The notes under the pieces: model-generated
The model's input: only the letters and a program-made list of their open reading frames with translations
What the model was told of the DNA's origin: nothing
The model's database searches: none
Program-made: the position numbers and the translations under genes
Shown here: positions 29,801-36,884 of the stretch, one piece after another
Position numbering within the stretch: the stretch's first letter is position 1
How the letters are laid out: every line of letters starts with the position of its first letter
NCBI GenBank assembly: GCA_900544285.1
Contig: UQUT01000017.1
Location: 1-36,884 of the forward strand
From: an uncultured Eubacterium sp.
GTDB taxonomy: Bacteria; Bacillota; Clostridia; Oscillospirales; CAG-272
Length of the DNA stretch: 36,884 nt
Reading direction: 5' to 3'

Positions 29801-31114
29801 ATGGAAAACAAGGTTACTCCAAGAATTCTTCAGGGCTTTATTGAACTGCTTCCCGCAGACCAGCTCGCCTTTGAGGACATGAAAGACAAAATAGAAAATG
29901 TTTATAAAAGATTCGGTTTCGTCCCGCTCGACACTCCGACCCTCGAATATTCCGAGGTACTTCTGGCAAAGGCGGGAGGCGAAACGGAAAAACAGATATA
30001 CCGCTTCACACATCACGATACGGACGTATCGCTCCGTTTTGATCTGACGGTTCCCCTTGCAAGATACGTCGCGCAGCACTTCCCCGACCTCTCCTTCCCT
30101 TTCAAGAGATACCAGATCTCGAAGTCTTTCAGAGGAGAGAGACCGCAGAAGGGCAGATACAGAGAGTTCTATCAATGCGACATTGACGTTATCGGCTCGG
30201 ACACCCTCGACCTTTGCTATGATGCGGAGATGACCGCCGCAATAAACACCGTTTTCACCGAATTCAATATCGGCGATTTTGTAATCCGCATAAACAACCG
30301 CAAGATCCTGACGGGCTTTTTCGGCTCGCTCGGGCTCGGAGACATAACGGCGGACGTTATGCGCACGATTGATAAAATGCCGAAAATCGGCGCGGAAAAG
30401 ACGCAGGAGGAGCTGACGAAGCTCGGCGTCGGCGCGGAGGCACTTGCAAGAATAAACGAATTCACATCTGTCAAAGGCACAAATGCCGAAAAAATCGCCG
30501 CGCTCCGCTCGCTTTGCACGGACGGGACTTTCAATATCGGAGTTGACGAGCTTGAAAGCGTCATAAAAACGGCATATGCGCTCGGCGTTCCGGAAAAGAA
30601 TCTTGAAATCGACCTTTCCATCGTCCGCGGGCTTGACTACTACACAGGCACCGTTTACGAAACGTTTATCGTCGGTCACGAGGACTTCGGCTCCGTCTGC
30701 TCGGGCGGCAGATATGACGATCTCGCCGGCTTCTATACGGACAAAAAGCTCCCCGGCGTCGGCGCTTCGATCGGGCTTTCGAGACTTTTCGCCCAGCTGC
30801 GCGATAACGGTATCGTCTCGGCAACAAAGCGCACGACGGCAGACGTTCTTATTCTGCCCACGGGAAGCGACCGCTTCGCCTTTACGGCAAAAATCGCAGA
30901 CCGCCTGCGCAACGCCGGCATCGCAACAGATGTTTACTGGTCCGACCGTTCGCTCAAAGCCAAGTTCAAATATGCGGACAGGGCGGGAGTCAGATTTGTT
31001 GCCGTCATCGGCGAAAGCGAAGAGGCGGAGGGCAAGATGTCACTCCGCAGAATGGACGGAGGCGAGCAGGTCTCCGTAACAGCCGAAGAGGCGATTGAAA
31101 TAATCAGAAAATAA
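29801..31114 (+). CDS. hisS: histidyl-tRNA synthetase
   Basis: 437 residues. Class II signatures: FDLTVPLARYVA, motif 2 FRGERPQKGRYREFYQCDIDVIG, the histidine-binding RGLDYYTGTVYE, and CSGGRYDDLAG; the anticodon-binding domain fills the last about 100 residues. It charges tRNA-His. GAGGAG lies about nine bases before the ATG. The hisS-aspS order is common in Firmicutes; aspS starts 23 bases after its stop. Confidence 0.97.
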   Translation: MENKVTPRILQGFIELLPADQLAFEDMKDKIENVYKRFGFVPLDTPTLEYSEVLLAKAGGETEKQIYRFTHHDTDVSLRFDLTVPLARYVAQHFPDLSFPFKRYQISKSFRGERPQKGRYREFYQCDIDVIGSDTLDLCYDAEMTAAINTVFTEFNIGDFVIRINNRKILTGFFGSLGLGDITADVMRTIDKMPKIGAEKTQEELTKLGVGAEALARINEFTSVKGTNAEKIAALRSLCTDGTFNIGVDELESVIKTAYALGVPEKNLEIDLSIVRGLDYYTGTVYETFIVGHEDFGSVCSGGRYDDLAGFYTDKKLPGVGASIGLSRLFAQLRDNGIVSATKRTTADVLILPTGSDRFAFTAKIADRLRNAGIATDVYWSDRSLKAKFKYADRAGVRFVAVIGESEEAEGKMSLRRMDGGEQVSVTAEEAIEIIRK

Positions 31115-31137
31115 CCTCACCGAAAGGACAAAATACA

Positions 31138-32928
31138 ATGGCAGAATTATTACAGAAACAGGACAGACGAACAAAATACTGCGGAGAGTTCACAAAGGAC
31201 GATATCGGCAAGAGAGTCTGCGCTCTCGGCTGGGTTGCGAGAGTGCGCGACCTCGGCTCGCTCATCTTCATCGACCTGCGCGACAGAACGGGAATCATCC
31301 AGCTCGCCTTTGACGGCGACACGGACAAAGCCATATTCGATAAGGCTTTCAAGACCCGCTCAGAGTTTGTCGTCGCGGCGCACGGCGTAGTCCGTGCAAG
31401 AGGAGAGAGCGCAATAAACAGGCATATGCCGACGGGCGAAATCGAAATCGCCGTCGATGATTATCGCATTCTTTCCGCCGCACAGACAACCCCCTTTGAA
31501 ATTCTCGACGAATCTAACGTGCGCGACGAGCTTGCTCTCAAATACAGATATCTCGACCTCCGTCGCACTCCCTTGCAGAAAAACATTATGATGCGCCACG
31601 AGATTGCTCTCGCCGCGCGTGAATACTTCTATAAAAACGGCTTTATCGAAATCGAAACTCCGATGATGATCAAACCCACGCCGGAGGGCGCGCGTGACTA
31701 TGTCGTCCCCTCCAGAATTCATCACGGCCACTTCTATGCGCTCCCCCAGAGCCCGCAGATATATAAGCAGCTGCTTATGCTCTCCGGCTTTGACCGCTAC
31801 ATTCAGCTTGCGCGCTGTTTCCGCGATGAAGACCTCCGCGCCGACCGCCAACCGGAGTTTACCCAGATAGACCTTGAAATGTCGTTTGTCGATCAGTCGG
31901 ACATTATGGATATGATTGAAGGTTTCATAGTCTATCTTTTCAAGAAAGTGCTTGATAAAGACATCGAAACGCCTATGGTTCGCTTGACGTACAATGAGGC
32001 GATGAACCGCTTCGGCTCTGACAAGCCCGACACGCGCTACGGTATGGAAATCCGCGATATTTCGGGGCTCGTCGGAAACAGCGGCTTTGCCGTGTTCTCC
32101 TCCGCCGTACAGGGCGGCGGCTCCGTGCGCGCGATAGTTGCCGAAAACGGCGCAGAGACGCTCTCCAGAAAAGAAATCGACAAGCTCACCGAGCACGCAA
32201 AAGGCATCGGCGCAAAGGGACTTGCGTATATCCGCTGGGTTGACGACGTCCCCTCGTGCTCGTTTGCAAAGTTTATGGCAGAGGGCGAGCTTGAAAGCAT
32301 AATTGCCGCTCTCGGTATGAAAAAAGGCGACGTTGCGCTCATCGTTGCCGATAAGGACAAGGTCACCCTGCCCACCCTCGGCGCGCTCCGCACGATAGTT
32401 GCAAAGAAACTCGGCATAATTCCCGAAGGAAAGTTCAATTTCCTCTGGATTACGGAATTCCCGTTCTTTGAATGGGACGAGGAAAGCGGCATATGGCTCG
32501 CCATGCACCACCCCTTCACCATGCCGCTCGATGAATGTCTGCCCTATATCGACAGCGACCCAGCCTCCGTCAGAGCCAAGGCATATGACCTTGTTCTCAA
32601 CGGCACGGAGCTTCTCTCCGGCTCAATCAGAATAACCGATTTCGAGCTCCAGCAGAAGATGTTCAAATCTCTCGGACTTACTCCGGAGGAGATTGAAACA
32701 AAGTTCGGCTTCCTCGTCGACGCTTACCGTTACGGCGCTCCTCCGCACGGCGGAGCGGGAATCGGTCTTGACCGCCTTTCAATGATTATGTGCGGCGCGG
32801 ACAGCCTGCGCGACGTCATTGCTTTCCCGAAGGTTCAAAATGCGTCGGAACCGATGTCCGGTGCTCCGGCGCCCGCAGAGCAGAAGGCTCTCGACGAGCT
32901 TGCCCTCGCGCTCACCGACATTGAATAA
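31138..32928 (+). CDS. aspS: aspartyl-tRNA synthetase
   Basis: 596 residues, the bacterial type. An N-terminal OB anticodon-binding domain (GWVARVRDLGSLIFIDLRDRTG), class II core with FYALPQSPQIYKQLLMLSG, RCFRDEDLRADRQPEFTQIDLE and GGAGIGLDRL, plus an inserted GAD domain in between (about residues 290-410). It charges tRNA-Asp; whether it also mischarges tRNA-Asn cannot be told here, although asnA in the same window shows the cell makes free asparagine. The stop is seven bases before the RNHCP gene start. Confidence 0.97.
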   Translation: MAELLQKQDRRTKYCGEFTKDDIGKRVCALGWVARVRDLGSLIFIDLRDRTGIIQLAFDGDTDKAIFDKAFKTRSEFVVAAHGVVRARGESAINRHMPTGEIEIAVDDYRILSAAQTTPFEILDESNVRDELALKYRYLDLRRTPLQKNIMMRHEIALAAREYFYKNGFIEIETPMMIKPTPEGARDYVVPSRIHHGHFYALPQSPQIYKQLLMLSGFDRYIQLARCFRDEDLRADRQPEFTQIDLEMSFVDQSDIMDMIEGFIVYLFKKVLDKDIETPMVRLTYNEAMNRFGSDKPDTRYGMEIRDISGLVGNSGFAVFSSAVQGGGSVRAIVAENGAETLSRKEIDKLTEHAKGIGAKGLAYIRWVDDVPSCSFAKFMAEGELESIIAALGMKKGDVALIVADKDKVTLPTLGALRTIVAKKLGIIPEGKFNFLWITEFPFFEWDEESGIWLAMHHPFTMPLDECLPYIDSDPASVRAKAYDLVLNGTELLSGSIRITDFELQQKMFKSLGLTPEEIETKFGFLVDAYRYGAPPHGGAGIGLDRLSMIMCGADSLRDVIAFPKVQNASEPMSGAPAPAEQKALDELALALTDIE

Positions 32929-32935
32929 TCCGGAA

Positions 32936-33262
32936 ATGGAAACAAAACTTTTTGAAAAAAAGGACGAGGAATTCGTCTGTGCAAACTGCGGGCTTCACGT
33001 TCAGCCCCTCGGCTATTCGTGCCGCAATCACTGTCCGCGCTGTCTCTGCTCGCTTCATCTCGATAACAACCCCGGCGACCGCGCGAGCGGTTGCGGAGGG
33101 CTCATGATCCCGATTTCCGCCGAACCCGACCCGAAAAAGGGCTATATCATCACCCATAAATGCACAAAGTGCGGGGCGATAAAGCGCAATAAGGCGGCAA
33201 CGGAAGCCAAGGTTCAGCCGGACGATATCTCGCTTATAATCAAATTGACCGTTGCAAAATGA
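32936..33262 (+). CDS. RNHCP-domain zinc protein
   Basis: 108 residues. The protein has FVCANCGLHVQPLGYSCRNHCPRCLCSLHLD, which contains the RNHCP motif that names the family, and later HKCTKCGAIKRNK. Paired cysteines (CxxC three times) and histidines suggest zinc binding; the function is unknown. ATG at 32936 is the natural start, since everything upstream in this frame is aspS read out of frame. It has no clear ribosome site of its own, so translation is probably coupled to aspS. It is the last gene of the hisS-aspS operon. Confidence 0.85.
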   Translation: METKLFEKKDEEFVCANCGLHVQPLGYSCRNHCPRCLCSLHLDNNPGDRASGCGGLMIPISAEPDPKKGYIITHKCTKCGAIKRNKAATEAKVQPDDISLIIKLTVAK

Positions 33263-33263
33263 T

Positions 33264-33292
33264 AAAAAACGCGCCCCTCGGGCGCGTTTTTT
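33264..33292 (+). terminator. terminator of the hisS-aspS-RNHCP operon
   Basis: AAACGCGCCC (33267-33276) pairs with GGGCGCGTTT (33280-33289) around a CTC loop, followed by T. It lies two bases after the RNHCP stop codon. Confidence 0.93.
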
Positions 33293-33299
33293 GCTTTCT

Positions 33300-33351
33300 T
33301 TGCTCAGTTCTCATTTTTCTTTGAAAAAAGCGTGCAAAAGAAACTTCCGCC
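33300..33351 (+). repeat. truncated copy of the intergenic repeat
   Basis: TTTTTCTTTGAAAAAAGCGTGCAAAAGAAACTTCC keeps the palindrome and the AAAAGAAACTTC core, but the hairpin terminator half is missing. Sequence from here to 33450 shows no gene. Confidence 0.65.
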
Positions 33352-33453
33352 TATTTGCGCGGACAACGTTTCTGCCGTTGCAAGCCGGCATATACAATTG
33401 ACAGCTTGTTCCGGCGATCGGCGTCGATATATTCCCCGCTGTCGCCATAAAAA

Positions 33454-33491
33454 CAAAAAATGTGCGTTCAGTCTGAAACGCACATTTTTTG
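33454..33491. terminator. bidirectional terminator beyond the AbrB-type gene
   Basis: A 15-bp perfect stem (CAAAAAATGTGCGTT at 33454-33468, AACGCACATTTTTTG at 33477-33491) with A/T flanks. It serves the minus-strand AbrB-type gene, whose stop is at 33512. Confidence 0.92.
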
Positions 33492-33511
33492 TTTCCCCCA
33501 AGAATATAATC

Positions 33512-33757
33512 TCAATATCTATCCTTGATTTTCTGAATGCAATCGCTGCAGATGAGCTTGCCGTTAAGGCTCTCAACGTTGTCCGCATTGCCGCAGAAAA
33601 TGCAGGAAGGCTCGTACTTCTTGAGAATGATCTTGTCGTTTTCGACAAAAATCTCAACAGAATCACGATTGCTTATTCCGAGGTTCTTTCTGAGCTCAAT
33701 CGGGAGAACGAATCTTCCGAGCTCATCAATTTTTCTTACTACGCCTGTGGATTTCAT
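33512..33757 (-). CDS. AbrB/SpoVT-family transition-state regulator with C-terminal zinc ribbon
   Basis: 81 residues. The first 47 are a swapped-hairpin AbrB DNA-binding domain (STGVVRKIDELGRFVLPIELRKNLGI, VEIFVENDKIILKKY). The rest carries CIFCGNAD...LICSDC, a four-cysteine zinc-ribbon-like tail in place of the usual AbrB multimerisation domain. Such proteins control growth-phase and sporulation genes. AAAGGAG lies 11 bases before the ATG. It is monocistronic and divergent from spmA; it could regulate spmAB, though that is inference from position. Confidence 0.92.
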   Translation of the reverse strand: MKSTGVVRKIDELGRFVLPIELRKNLGISNRDSVEIFVENDKIILKKYEPSCIFCGNADNVESLNGKLICSDCIQKIKDRY

Positions 33758-33789
33758 ATGTATTCACGCTCCTTTCACAGTGTACTTAT

Positions 33790-33818
33790 AATATACCATA
33801 TTATGTTAGGAAAGTCAA
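33790..33818 (-). promoter_or_regulatory. promoter of the AbrB-type gene
   Basis: Minus strand: -35 TTGACT (33813-33818), 17-bp spacer, -10 TATATT (33790-33795) with TGG upstream. No sigma-A promoter for spmA is seen in the remaining 145 bases on the other side. Confidence 0.87.
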
Positions 33819-33964
33819 GGCTAAAATCGAACAAATGCGAACATTTTGGAATTTTGTTTATTTTTCATATATTTATAGTCCAAAAATGCGTTTTTGATGT
33901 ATTATTTTGGAGTAATACCCCTATATATGCTGTATTTTTATTTCCCATCCAAAGGAGGCTTTCC

Positions 33965-34579
33965 ATGCTTAAGAAGATTTTTTGCGCTATAAGCGCAATT
34001 TCATTCGCCTTTGCGCTCGCCATGGGGAAGATGGACGCTCTCGCCTCCGCGATAATCGACGGGGCTTCAAAAGCCGTTTCTCTTTCGATATCGCTCCTCG
34101 GGCTGACAGCGCTCTGGTGCGGAATAATGGAGGTATATTCAAAATGCGGCGCATGCCGACTGCTCGCAAAGCTCATATCTCCGCTCATGAAGCTGCTCTT
34201 CCCCGAAGCCTGCAAAAGCGGCATCGGCACGGAGGAGATTGCGGCGAACATCAGCGCGAACCTTCTCGGTCTGGGCAATGCGGCGACGCCTCTCGGCATA
34301 AAGGCTATGGAAAAGCTGTCAGAGCCGAATGGCTGCTCCGACGAGGCAAGCGACGACATGGTCACATTTGCCGTGCTGAACACGTCATCCGTTTCCCTCA
34401 TGCCGACAACGCTTATCGCTCTGCGACGCGCGGCTGGCTCGGTAAGCCCGTTTGACATCATCCCCGCCGTCTGGATATGCTCTGTATGCTGCTGCATTGT
34501 TTCAATGCTGTTTGCAAGGGGGCTGCGTCATCTGTTTCCGAAGAAAAAGCCGAGGGCGGAAAAAATATGGAATACATAG
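33965..34579 (+). CDS. spmA: spore maturation protein A
   Basis: 204 residues, multi-pass membrane protein of the nucleoside-recognition (Gate) family. Signatures: LTALWCGIMEVYSKCG, LISPLMKLLFP, ISANLLGLGNAATPLGIKAMEKL and LNTSSVSLMPTTLIALR, as in SpmA, needed for spore core dehydration in Bacillus. The ATG at 33965 follows AAAGGAGG by nine bases; the long in-frame reading upstream is meaningless. spmB overlaps its end by 13 bases. It lacks a visible sigma-A promoter, in keeping with transcription by a sporulation sigma factor in Bacillus, but I cannot confirm a site. Confidence 0.93.
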   Translation: MLKKIFCAISAISFAFALAMGKMDALASAIIDGASKAVSLSISLLGLTALWCGIMEVYSKCGACRLLAKLISPLMKLLFPEACKSGIGTEEIAANISANLLGLGNAATPLGIKAMEKLSEPNGCSDEASDDMVTFAVLNTSSVSLMPTTLIALRRAAGSVSPFDIIPAVWICSVCCCIVSMLFARGLRHLFPKKKPRAEKIWNT

Positions 34580-35088
34580 CCTCCGCATTCATTCCCGCGG
34601 CTGTTCTTCTCTGCGCGGCACTGCTGACCTTCTCGAAAAAAGCGTCCTTTGACGATTTCCTCCGCGGCACGGAAAGCGGGATAACGGTCATCTTCCGTCT
34701 GCTTCCGACGCTGATTGTTCTCGTCGTTTCCGTCTCAATGCTCTCCGCCTCCGGCGCTGTGGACTTTATCTCGTCACTTCTTGCGCCGACGTTTGAAAGG
34801 CTCGGCATTCCGACGGGAATGCTCCCGTTGATTATCATGCGTCCGTTTTCCGGAAGCGGGTCAAACGCGATGATAGCGGACATTTTCGATAAATACGGCG
34901 CCGACAGTCTGACGGCGAAAGCCGCCTCCGTGCTTCTCGGCTCGTCTGAAACGATACTCTATGTTTTCGCCGTATATTTTTCCGCGGCAGGGATAAAGAA
35001 AACGCGTCATGCGCTTCCCGCCGCATTTCTTTCAATGATATTCTGCGTTTTTCTTTCTTCGCTTATATGCAGGCTTATGTTCGGTTAA
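34567..35088 (+). CDS. spmB: spore maturation protein B
   Basis: 173 residues, a second Gate-family membrane protein and partner of SpmA: GTESGITVIFRLLPTLIVLVVSVSMLSASGAVDF, RPFSGSGSNAM and LGSSETILYVFAVYF are SpmB signatures. The start at 34567 overlaps spmA and follows GAGGGCGGAA. The last codon's stop (TAA, 35086-35088) overlaps the stop of the opposite-strand cyclophilin gene. The presence of the pair suggests the organism can sporulate, or descends from one that did. Confidence 0.93.
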   Translation: MEYIASAFIPAAVLLCAALLTFSKKASFDDFLRGTESGITVIFRLLPTLIVLVVSVSMLSASGAVDFISSLLAPTFERLGIPTGMLPLIIMRPFSGSGSNAMIADIFDKYGADSLTAKAASVLLGSSETILYVFAVYFSAAGIKKTRHALPAAFLSMIFCVFLSSLICRLMFG

Positions 35089-35672
35089 CCGACCATCTTA
35101 ACGCTTTCGATCTTTATATAGTTCTCCTCTTTGAGGAAGCCCATCACAGCGCCGTAATAATCATTTGAAAAACCGCCGTTTTCCTTTATATCGGAGCAGA
35201 TTTTTTCAATTACGTCCCATCCTTCCGTTATTTTTCCGAAGGCGGCATAGTTACCGTCAAGTGACGGCTGAGCGGCGTCCGAAAGGACTATAAAAAACTG
35301 CGTTGAAGCGGAGTTCGGATCGTTTGAACGCGCCATGGATATGACGCCCGTCTTATGCTCGAGTTTATTGTTCACTCCGTTTGATGAAAACTCGCCCTTG
35401 ATGGTTTCCGTGGACTTTGAATTTGCTCCGCCCTGAAGGACAAAGCCCTCCTGCATGCGGATAAAGTCCGTCCCGTCGAGAAGTCCTTCTTTTGCGAGCT
35501 TTTCGAAATGAGCCGCCGTTTTGGGCGCGTTTCCGTAATCAAGCTCGATTGTTATGTCGCCGTAGCCTTCAATTGTCATGACTGCCGTTTTGGTTTTGGT
35601 GCCGCAGGCGGTAAACGTAAGCGCAAGCATAAAGAGCGCGAGCACCGCCGCAATTATTTTCATTCTTTTCAT
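35085..35672 (-). CDS. cyclophilin-type peptidyl-prolyl isomerase, lipoprotein
   Basis: 195 residues. Lipoprotein signal ending in a lipobox (LTFTAC) with Cys about residue 23; then a cyclophilin domain with YGNAPKTAAHFEKLAKEGLLDGTDFIRMQEGFVLQGG, VISMARSNDPNSASTQFFIVL and DGNYAAFGKITEGWDVIEKI. It folds secreted proteins by isomerising prolyl bonds on the outer face of the membrane. Two adjacent ATGs occur; the second (35672) is seven bases from AGGAG and is preferred over the one at 35675. It converges on spmB: their stop codons share the four bases TTAA with no room for a terminator. Confidence 0.93.
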   Translation of the reverse strand: MKRMKIIAAVLALFMLALTFTACGTKTKTAVMTIEGYGDITIELDYGNAPKTAAHFEKLAKEGLLDGTDFIRMQEGFVLQGGANSKSTETIKGEFSSNGVNNKLEHKTGVISMARSNDPNSASTQFFIVLSDAAQPSLDGNYAAFGKITEGWDVIEKICSDIKENGGFSNDYYGAVMGFLKEENYIKIESVKMVG

Positions 35673-35698
35673 CATTTGTCTCCTGTAGTTTTTTTCCT

Positions 35699-35727
35699 AT
35701 TATATCAGACAATTATGTATACTTCAA
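35699..35727 (-). promoter_or_regulatory. cyclophilin gene promoter
   Basis: Minus strand: -35 TTGAAG (35722-35727), 17-bp spacer, extended -10 TGATATAAT (TATAAT at 35699-35704). Confidence 0.85.
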
Positions 35728-35757
35728 GACAAAACCGTAAACATTCGGCTTTCAATA

Positions 35758-35786
35758 TTGACAAATTACTCCCGCGCGGATAAAAT
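35758..35786 (+). promoter_or_regulatory. promoter of the lipoprotein gene at 35854
   Basis: -35 TTGACA (35758-35763), 17-bp spacer, -10 TAAAAT (35781-35786). It is back-to-back with the cyclophilin promoter. Confidence 0.83.
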
Positions 35787-35853
35787 GATATGTGGACAGG
35801 CTTAAAAATCATATCTGCGGGCAGAATATAAAAAAGTCCGCACGGAGGAAAAT

Positions 35854-36726
35854 GTGAAAAAAGCGATAGCGATATTTATTCTTCTGACGTCCATGCTCCT
35901 TGTCTCATGCGGAAGTGGCGTGTCGGTATCATATAACGAAATAAGGCGAAAGCTCGACCCCGCCACGGTCTTTGCGGATGAAAGCTGCTCTTCATATACC
36001 GAAAAGCTGACCTATTACGGCGATGACGGCTCCCCCGCCTACTCTTATTCCGTCTGCCTTTATCCGTCGACCGATAAAGCGCATGAATACAATGTTTTTC
36101 AAAGTGACGGCAACTTTTCGCTTTACGCTTGCGACGGAAGAGTCTTTGCCGAAAAGGACGGAAAGCTCTGTTCCGTTATCCTGATGTCGCAGACATACAG
36201 AGAATATATCGACGGTTACCTCACCTGCGAAAACGATTTCGACTCTCTCTCCTTCCGTCAGCTTTATTCAAAAAAATCGGATGACGGAGTCACCGAGGTT
36301 GCCTATTCGGCTGACATGACAATCGCCCTTGCGGCGAAATACTCATCGCTCGGATTTTCCGTCGGCGACAGAATCGTCGCAACTTATGAAATCTACGGGG
36401 ACCATATAACTGATGAAGTCACCTATTCGCTCGCAAAATCGGACGGGACGGAAAAACTCTTCCTCCGCAGAGAATTTTCATATTCGGAAAAACTGCCCGA
36501 GCTCGCCCTTCCCTCTCCCGACACCGCAACCGTCACCGTTATTTTCAATCACGGCACGGAAAACGAAACGAAATCCGTCTTTTCGGCACAAAAGGGCTGC
36601 TATCTCGGCATAAGCCGCGGAAACATAAAATCAACGTTTTATACGGACGCCGCACATTCCTCCGTTTTCACGCCGGAAGGTACGCTCATCGAAGGCGACA
36701 TCACCCTCTACGCCGCAGGCAATTAA
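35854..36726 (+). CDS. uncharacterised lipoprotein
   Basis: 290 residues. Lipoprotein signal KKAIAIFILLTSMLLVSC with lipobox Cys about residue 19. The mature part is beta-rich with a long YxV-type strand region (KLTYYGDDGSPAYSYSVCLYPS, EYNVFQSDGNFSLYACDG) resembling outer-surface folds such as LolA/LppX-like, but I cannot name a family. The last about 60 residues (VTVIFNHGTENETKSVFSAQKG, FYTDAAHSSVFTPEG) look like one Listeria-Bacteroides (Flg_new) repeat as in the M6 protease. GTG start with GGAGG five bases before it. It is monocistronic. Confidence 0.75.
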   Translation: MKKAIAIFILLTSMLLVSCGSGVSVSYNEIRRKLDPATVFADESCSSYTEKLTYYGDDGSPAYSYSVCLYPSTDKAHEYNVFQSDGNFSLYACDGRVFAEKDGKLCSVILMSQTYREYIDGYLTCENDFDSLSFRQLYSKKSDDGVTEVAYSADMTIALAAKYSSLGFSVGDRIVATYEIYGDHITDEVTYSLAKSDGTEKLFLRREFSYSEKLPELALPSPDTATVTVIFNHGTENETKSVFSAQKGCYLGISRGNIKSTFYTDAAHSSVFTPEGTLIEGDITLYAAGN

Positions 36727-36766
36727 ATTTTTCTCTTTTTCTGACAAAAAATTTATCGCAAATCTA

Positions 36767-36795
36767 TTGACAAGCGGTTTTCATTATGATATAAT
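36767..36795 (+). promoter_or_regulatory. tRNA-Thr promoter
   Basis: Consensus -35 TTGACA (36767-36772), 17-bp spacer, -10 TATAAT (36790-36795) preceded by TGA; the tRNA begins 34 bases later. Confidence 0.92.
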
Positions 36796-36829
36796 TCATT
36801 TCGCTGACGCGGAAAGCGTTTGCGAATAT

Positions 36830-36884
36830 GCTGGTGTGGCTCAATGGCAGAGCAGCTGATTTGTAATCAGCAGGTTGTTGGTTC
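36830..36884 (+). tRNA. tRNA-Thr (anticodon TGT), 5' part
   Basis: The first 55 bases are present. Acceptor arm GCTGGTG, D-arm GCTC/GAGC with an AATGGCA loop, anticodon stem GCTGA/TCAGC around TTTGTAA giving anticodon TGT, then the variable loop and GTTGGTTC of the T-arm before the window ends. A TGT anticodon reads ACN threonine codons. It may head a tRNA cluster beyond the edge. Confidence 0.93.

Noticed and set aside
31360..32511. 383-residue open frame opposite aspS
   Set aside because: It is an antisense shadow caused by the GC-rich codon use of aspS; no ribosome site or domain is visible.
33332..33964. Long open frame leading into spmA
   Set aside because: It is antisense to the AbrB-type gene and crosses a repeat and two promoters; the SpmA family begins at 33965 after a strong ribosome site.

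Overview
The window reads as a chromosomal segment of a Clostridia-class Bacillota (Firmicutes). It has about half G+C, strong AGGAGG-type ribosome sites, sigma-A promoters of the TTGACA-17-TATAAT form, a sporulation pair (spmA-spmB), Firmicutes regulators (AbrB/SpoVT, BlaI/MecI, XRE) and many Thr-rich or lipobox-bearing surface proteins. The gut-type glycan genes (GH38, GH3, transaldolase, mutarotase, M6 protease, DUF4886) suggest an uncultured, carbohydrate-degrading intestinal member, possibly of the Oscillospirales. That placement is inference. There is no sign of a plasmid, prophage, IS element or CRISPR array.

Layout. Positions 1-2000 hold housekeeping genes: a truncated DUF1385 (YqhQ-like) gene and secG on the minus strand, then rpsF-ssb-rpsR on the plus strand with a hairpin-bearing leader. 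Positions 2200-5600 hold a lone unknown gene and then a tightly coupled minus-strand operon. That operon encodes an XRE regulator, a one-TM protein with an SPFH-like N-terminus and a leucine-rich-repeat exterior, and a zinc-ribbon trypsin-like protease. It is the best candidate here for an undescribed system. Positions 5600-8460 hold a self-complementary segment that looks like a structured RNA, an orphan BlaI-type repressor, a lipoprotein/DUF4830 pair and a sugar-nucleotidyltransferase-like gene.

Positions 8600-17700 hold two large secreted proteins (M6 metalloprotease; DUF4886 SGNH lipoprotein with a duplicated C-terminal module). They are followed by a mannoside-type operon: GH38 alpha-mannosidase, transaldolase-family aldolase, LacX-type mutarotase. 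A dispersed ~100-bp intergenic repeat with built-in terminators closes these units, including three tandem copies with a 100-bp period. Positions 17800-22300 hold plsC-dagK (lipid metabolism, overlapping genes), an ArgD-like aminotransferase, udk, and a YbjN-like gene with a structured leader. Positions 22300-29700 hold a GH3 beta-glucosidase behind a palindromic operator, asnA, and recG with a downstream GHL10-like glycosidase gene. Positions 29700-33300 hold hisS-aspS and an RNHCP zinc protein. The right end has an AbrB-type regulator with a zinc ribbon, spmA-spmB converging on a cyclophilin lipoprotein gene with overlapping stop codons, a lipoprotein, and a tRNA-Thr(TGT) cut by the window edge.

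Most transcription units can be bounded from the sequence: some eighteen promoters are visible, nearly all with an exact 17-bp spacer and many with a TGn extension, and many intergenic gaps carry strong hairpin terminators, several of them bidirectional between convergent genes.
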